From assembly GCA_030833725.1 (NCBI GenBank), contig JAURGP010000020.1:1-37547 (forward strand): a stretch of DNA of 37,547 nt, given 5' to 3'. A program made the translations under genes and the position numbers. Below the pieces are notes generated by a model that made no database searches, was not told the origin of the DNA, and was given only the letters and a program-made list of their open reading frames with translations. The DNA is from Candidatus Kapaibacterium sp. GTDB lineage: Bacteria; Bacteroidota; Ignavibacteria; Kapaibacteriales; Kapaibacteriaceae. This document shows positions 35,029-37,547 of this stretch, one piece after another; position 1 is the stretch's first letter; each line of letters opens with the position of its first letter.

Positions 35029-35676
35029 ATGGAACTTGTTCAAGCACTGATCGACTTCATCCTCCACATTGATGTTCATCTGGCTGCGCTGACGGCAGAT
35101 TACGGAGTATGGACCTATGCCATTCTTTTCCTGATCGTGTTCGCTGAGACTGGACTCGTTGTAGCCCCCTTCCTGCCCGGAGATTCTCTGCTGTTTGCAG
35201 CCGGAGCCATCTGTGCATTGGGAACGCTGGATGTTACTACGATGATTCTCTTGTTGATTGTGGCGGCGGTTCTCGGTGATGGCGTCAACTATGCCGTGGG
35301 GCAACGCATTGGTCCACGGGTGTTCCGAAGCGACACGTCGCGCTGGTTCAACAAACAACACCTCACCAGAACACAGGCCTTCTACGACAAGCATGGCGGA
35401 AAAACCATCATCCTTGCGCGATTCATGCCGTTTGTTCGCACCTTTGCCCCCTTTGTGGCGGGCATCGGCTCGATGAGTTACTCGCGCTTTCTGGCCTACA
35501 ACGTTGTTGGGGCTGTGTTGTGGGTAGGGGGCTTTGGCGTGCTGGGATACTTCTTCGGCAACCAACCGGTGGTAAAGAAGAACTTCACACTGGTGATTCT
35601 GGGTATCATCGTCATCAGTGTGATGCCTATTGTTGTAGAGTTCATCCGCTCACGTTCATCAAAAGCCGACGCGTAA
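35029..35676 (+). CDS. DedA family membrane protein
   Basis: A 215-residue inner-membrane protein of the DedA/VTT family, which includes undecaprenyl-phosphate and phospholipid flippases. Hallmarks are [19 protein letters not shown] near residue 40, the reentrant-loop Gly/Asp residues [41 protein letters not shown] with the conserved Arg residues, and [16 protein letters not shown]. About five membrane segments are visible. AGGGG stands about 10 bases before the ATG at 35029. It follows the thioredoxin-like gene by 13 bases and is followed after 19 bases by tRNA-Leu. Lipid carrier recycling would suit the nearby murQ, but that link is inferred. Confidence 0.92.
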   Translation: MELVQALIDFILHIDVHLAALTADYGVWTYAILFLIVFAETGLVVAPFLPGDSLLFAAGAICALGTLDVTTMILLLIVAAVLGDGVNYAVGQRIGPRVFRSDTSRWFNKQHLTRTQAFYDKHGGKTIILARFMPFVRTFAPFVAGIGSMSYSRFLAYNVVGAVLWVGGFGVLGYFFGNQPVVKKNFTLVILGIIVISVMPIVVEFIRSRSSKADA

Positions 35677-35695
35677 GCACACAACTTCTGATCAG

Positions 35696-35781
35696 GCCTG
35701 GATGGCGGAATAGGCAGACGCACGGGACTTAAAATCCCGAGTCTCGTAAGAGGCGTGCGGGTTCGACTCCCGCTCCAGGCA
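35696..35781 (+). tRNA. tRNA-Leu (TAA)
   Basis: An 86-base class II tRNA. The acceptor GCCTGGA pairs with TCCAGGC, the anticodon stem CGGGA/TCCCG encloses loop CTTAAAA with anticodon TAA, a long variable arm (TCTCGTAAGAG) forms its own stem, and the T arm is GCGGG-TTCGACT-CCCGC. The discriminator is A and CCA is not encoded. It lies 19 bases after dedA. Confidence 0.97.
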
Positions 35782-35787
35782 CAGAAC

Positions 35788-35822
35788 AAGCCGATCAACA
35801 CCACGGTGTTGATCGGCTTTTT
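35788..35822 (+). terminator. Intrinsic terminator after tRNA-Leu
   Basis: AAGCCGATCAACACC pairs with GGTGTTGATCGGCTT around a tiny loop, ending in five T. It begins seven bases after the tRNA. Confidence 0.88.
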
Positions 35823-36136
35823 CATTATATGACGCCGCTAGTTGATAACATTCTTGTTTACTATCAGTAGTGAAAGTTTCATGATCGATAGTAGTGAATC
35901 TCCTTGATGTATGGCGTAATCATATCACTGGGCACGCGGAATGGAGGTTTGCAGGGTGCAACTGTTAAACCTCGTTACATGGCTATACAGGATTGGAGTT
36001 CTCTAGATCAACAAGCGATCGTAGAGTTCGCATTTGGTACACTGTGATGGAGGTAACTGGTTGTTGTAGTATGCTGTTCGGAACAAAGTATCAAGCAATA
36101 ACCGTCTCATTAACAACAAATGAAGGAGCGTTCGTA
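35823..36136. other. AT-rich intergenic region with small repeats
   Basis: About 314 bases with no gene. Two copies of AGTAGTGAA (35866-35874 and 35890-35898) lie 24 bases apart, flanked by ACTATC/GATAGT inverted bases. A 7-bp inverted repeat GAGGTTT/AAACCTC (35944-35950, 35967-35973) encloses 16 bases. No TTG-N20-TAnnTTTG promoter was found, so control of the next gene is unclear. Confidence 0.5.
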
Positions 36137-37547
36137 ATGAAGCTGACGAACATCCACAAAATCGTGCACAGCGTTCTGCTGTGCTCACTGCTTGGAGTCC
36201 TCGGGGTGGTGTTCTCACCACCGGCGGTCCATGGACAGCAGCCCGTGGTGATTCATGGGTACTATGGCGAAGACGGCAATGGCACGTCGAATCCTGCAAG
36301 TAATCAGTTCCCCAGCCCGATCACGAGCTATCACTGGAACTACAACTATCCCAACAACTATGCCTACATCTACGGCTTCTACTGGGGTGGTTACTACTTC
36401 TACACGAAGGCCTATAGTGAGTTCATCGTGAATGTGAATGACTTGCGTGCAGCTGGTTTGTGCGCAGGTCCCATAGATCAGCTGGGAATCAAGTTTGTCT
36501 TGAATGGACGGCAGCTGAACGCCAACATGAAGATCTACATGCAGAACACCACATTGAGTACGCTCGGTGGTATCTCAGATACGTACCGTGGTTTCCCGTG
36601 GTACTACTTCCGTAACGTTAGTCGGTCTGGTAACAACATCCTTCCACACCGCGATGCGCAATTCGTCGCCGATGTGAATTACGCTGTACCGGTCATCCGA
36701 TACGAAGGCAACAACTATCAGACCGATGGCGGTGCCCAGCTCAATGAGTTTGGGGAGTGGATTGATTATGACTTCAACCGTAGCACGTTTGTGTGGGATG
36801 GTAATAGCAACATCATCGTCGGTATGTATTACTGCCATGCTAATCCGAATTCCTACAGCTACTCTTGGCCTCCACCCACGTATTTGTTGACACACGTACG
36901 TCCTCCCGTTCCGAGCTCGTGGTTTTCGACAAACAACAGTGTATGGCGAATCGGGATCGGATACTACTACTCGGGTGGCTGTTCACAGCTCAACACGTAC
37001 ACGAATCCCTACATGTACAGTTATAGCTGGCAGAACTACCAGAGCAGGACTGGCGCCTACCGACCACTGATCCGCCTGCGCTCGTTGGCCGGCTTCAGCC
37101 AATCCTTCCCAGATGACGTAGATCCACGGCGGATTCTTCGAAACGAGGAAGTGTATGACGGTTCGGATGCAGCGCATCCGAAGCCATCGCTGACGTTCTA
37201 TCAGCAGCCAGGTACCGTGTATGACCTGACGTACAAGATTGTTGACAAAAACGACAACGTGGTCTACCAAGCGCTATCAGGTGGCAGCACGACGATTCGC
37301 TACACGGGTAATGGCACTGGTTATACAACGGTATCCTTCGACGAAGCCACGGGACCATTTGCCGGTAGCAATGGTGCTCTGGATCTGTCGGCAGGTGTCA
37401 TTGGTGGACAGTACCTGCTGGAGGCTACGATGGTCAACAGCTGCGGTACGTCGTACTGGCGGAAGGCCTTTATCATTGCCAACCAGTGGGATGTAGCTGT
37501 AGCGCAGATCCGTAATCCGCTGGAGACACCCCGGAAGTATCCGGTGA
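36137..37547 (+). CDS. Large Tyr/Asn-rich secreted protein, N-terminal part (cut by right edge)
   Basis: About 470 residues are visible with no stop. The signal peptide spans roughly residues 1-35 (MKLTNIHKIVHSVLLCSLLG, VVFSPPAVHGQ). The next 250 residues are rich in Tyr, Asn, Trp and Gly, for example WNYNYPNNYAYIYGFYWGGY, and contain a beta-sandwich module (DLRAAGLCAGPIDQLGIKF, MKIYMQNTTLSTL) common in type IX secreted proteins of Bacteroidota. From about 360 on, VYDLTYKIVDKNDNVVY and GGQYLLEATMVNSCG suggest an Ig-like fold, and the visible end (WDVAVAQIRNP) looks like the start of a CARDB-type repeat. AAGGAG six bases before the ATG supports the start. Function is unknown; a sorting domain may lie beyond the edge. 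Confidence 0.8.
   Translation, partial: MKLTNIHKIVHSVLLCSLLGVLGVVFSPPAVHGQQPVVIHGYYGEDGNGTSNPASNQFPSPITSYHWNYNYPNNYAYIYGFYWGGYYFYTKAYSEFIVNVNDLRAAGLCAGPIDQLGIKFVLNGRQLNANMKIYMQNTTLSTLGGISDTYRGFPWYYFRNVSRSGNNILPHRDAQFVADVNYAVPVIRYEGNNYQTDGGAQLNEFGEWIDYDFNRSTFVWDGNSNIIVGMYYCHANPNSYSYSWPPPTYLLTHVRPPVPSSWFSTNNSVWRIGIGYYYSGGCSQLNTYTNPYMYSYSWQNYQSRTGAYRPLIRLRSLAGFSQSFPDDVDPRRILRNEEVYDGSDAAHPKPSLTFYQQPGTVYDLTYKIVDKNDNVVYQALSGGSTTIRYTGNGTGYTTVSFDEATGPFAGSNGALDLSAGVIGGQYLLEATMVNSCGTSYWRKAFIIANQWDVAVAQIRNPLETPRKYPV

Overview
The window most likely comes from a bacterium of the Bacteroidota/Chlorobiota supergroup, probably a Kapabacteria-like lineage. GC is moderate. The reasons are a SusC/SusD pair, a secreted protein with a type IX secretion-style C-terminal domain, imelysin/DUF4856/HTTM genes, and promoters of the TTG-N19/20-TAnnTTTG type in place of the proteobacterial -35/-10. 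The lineage is inferred from gene content alone. Almost every base is assigned. There is no prophage, no CRISPR array and no intact insertion sequence.

Left part (1-4609, minus strand): a tightly packed operon reading crcB-msrA fusion -> copA -> DUF3109 protein -> rpoN (sigma-54, cut by the left edge). Two of its junctions overlap (8 and 4 bases). The first gene joins a complete Fluc fluoride channel to a complete methionine sulfoxide reductase A. Its promoter has two exact 11-base direct repeats where the -33 box should be.

Middle-left (4677-16471): an M1 metallopeptidase, a 1349-residue beta-helix/Ig surface protein, a LolA-like and DUF3108 pair, tRNA(CAT), an outer-membrane barrel, manC, rlpA and gcvT. 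These are envelope and housekeeping genes.

Centre (16472-17299): an accessory patch. A promoter and a strong terminator on the plus strand frame about 119 bases with no convincing gene, which is a candidate small RNA. Next to it is a divergent Y1/HUH transposase-like protein that appears to have Phe in place of the catalytic Tyr.

Iron-type operon (17227-22979): a promoter overlaid by a perfect 21-base palindrome drives a DUF4856 lipoprotein, an imelysin lipoprotein, an HTTM/gamma-carboxylase-like membrane protein and a FecA-like TonB receptor. Genes are spaced by 2 bases or overlap. A YeiH-type sulfur anion exporter and two single-domain rhodaneses follow (23003-24707) and end at a 14-bp-stem hairpin.

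Right part (24805-37547): susC/susD on the minus strand, and head-to-head with susC a 5'-truncated SusC-like barrel remnant. Then come a lipid kinase, a TPR protein, tRNA-Arg, rpsT, murQ, a thioredoxin-like protein, dedA, tRNA-Leu with its terminator, and the start of a Tyr/Asn-rich secreted protein that runs off the right edge.

The observations most worth following are the CrcB-MsrA fusion and its promoter, the small RNA candidate, the palindrome-controlled iron operon, the Tyr-to-Phe HUH protein, and the truncated SusC.
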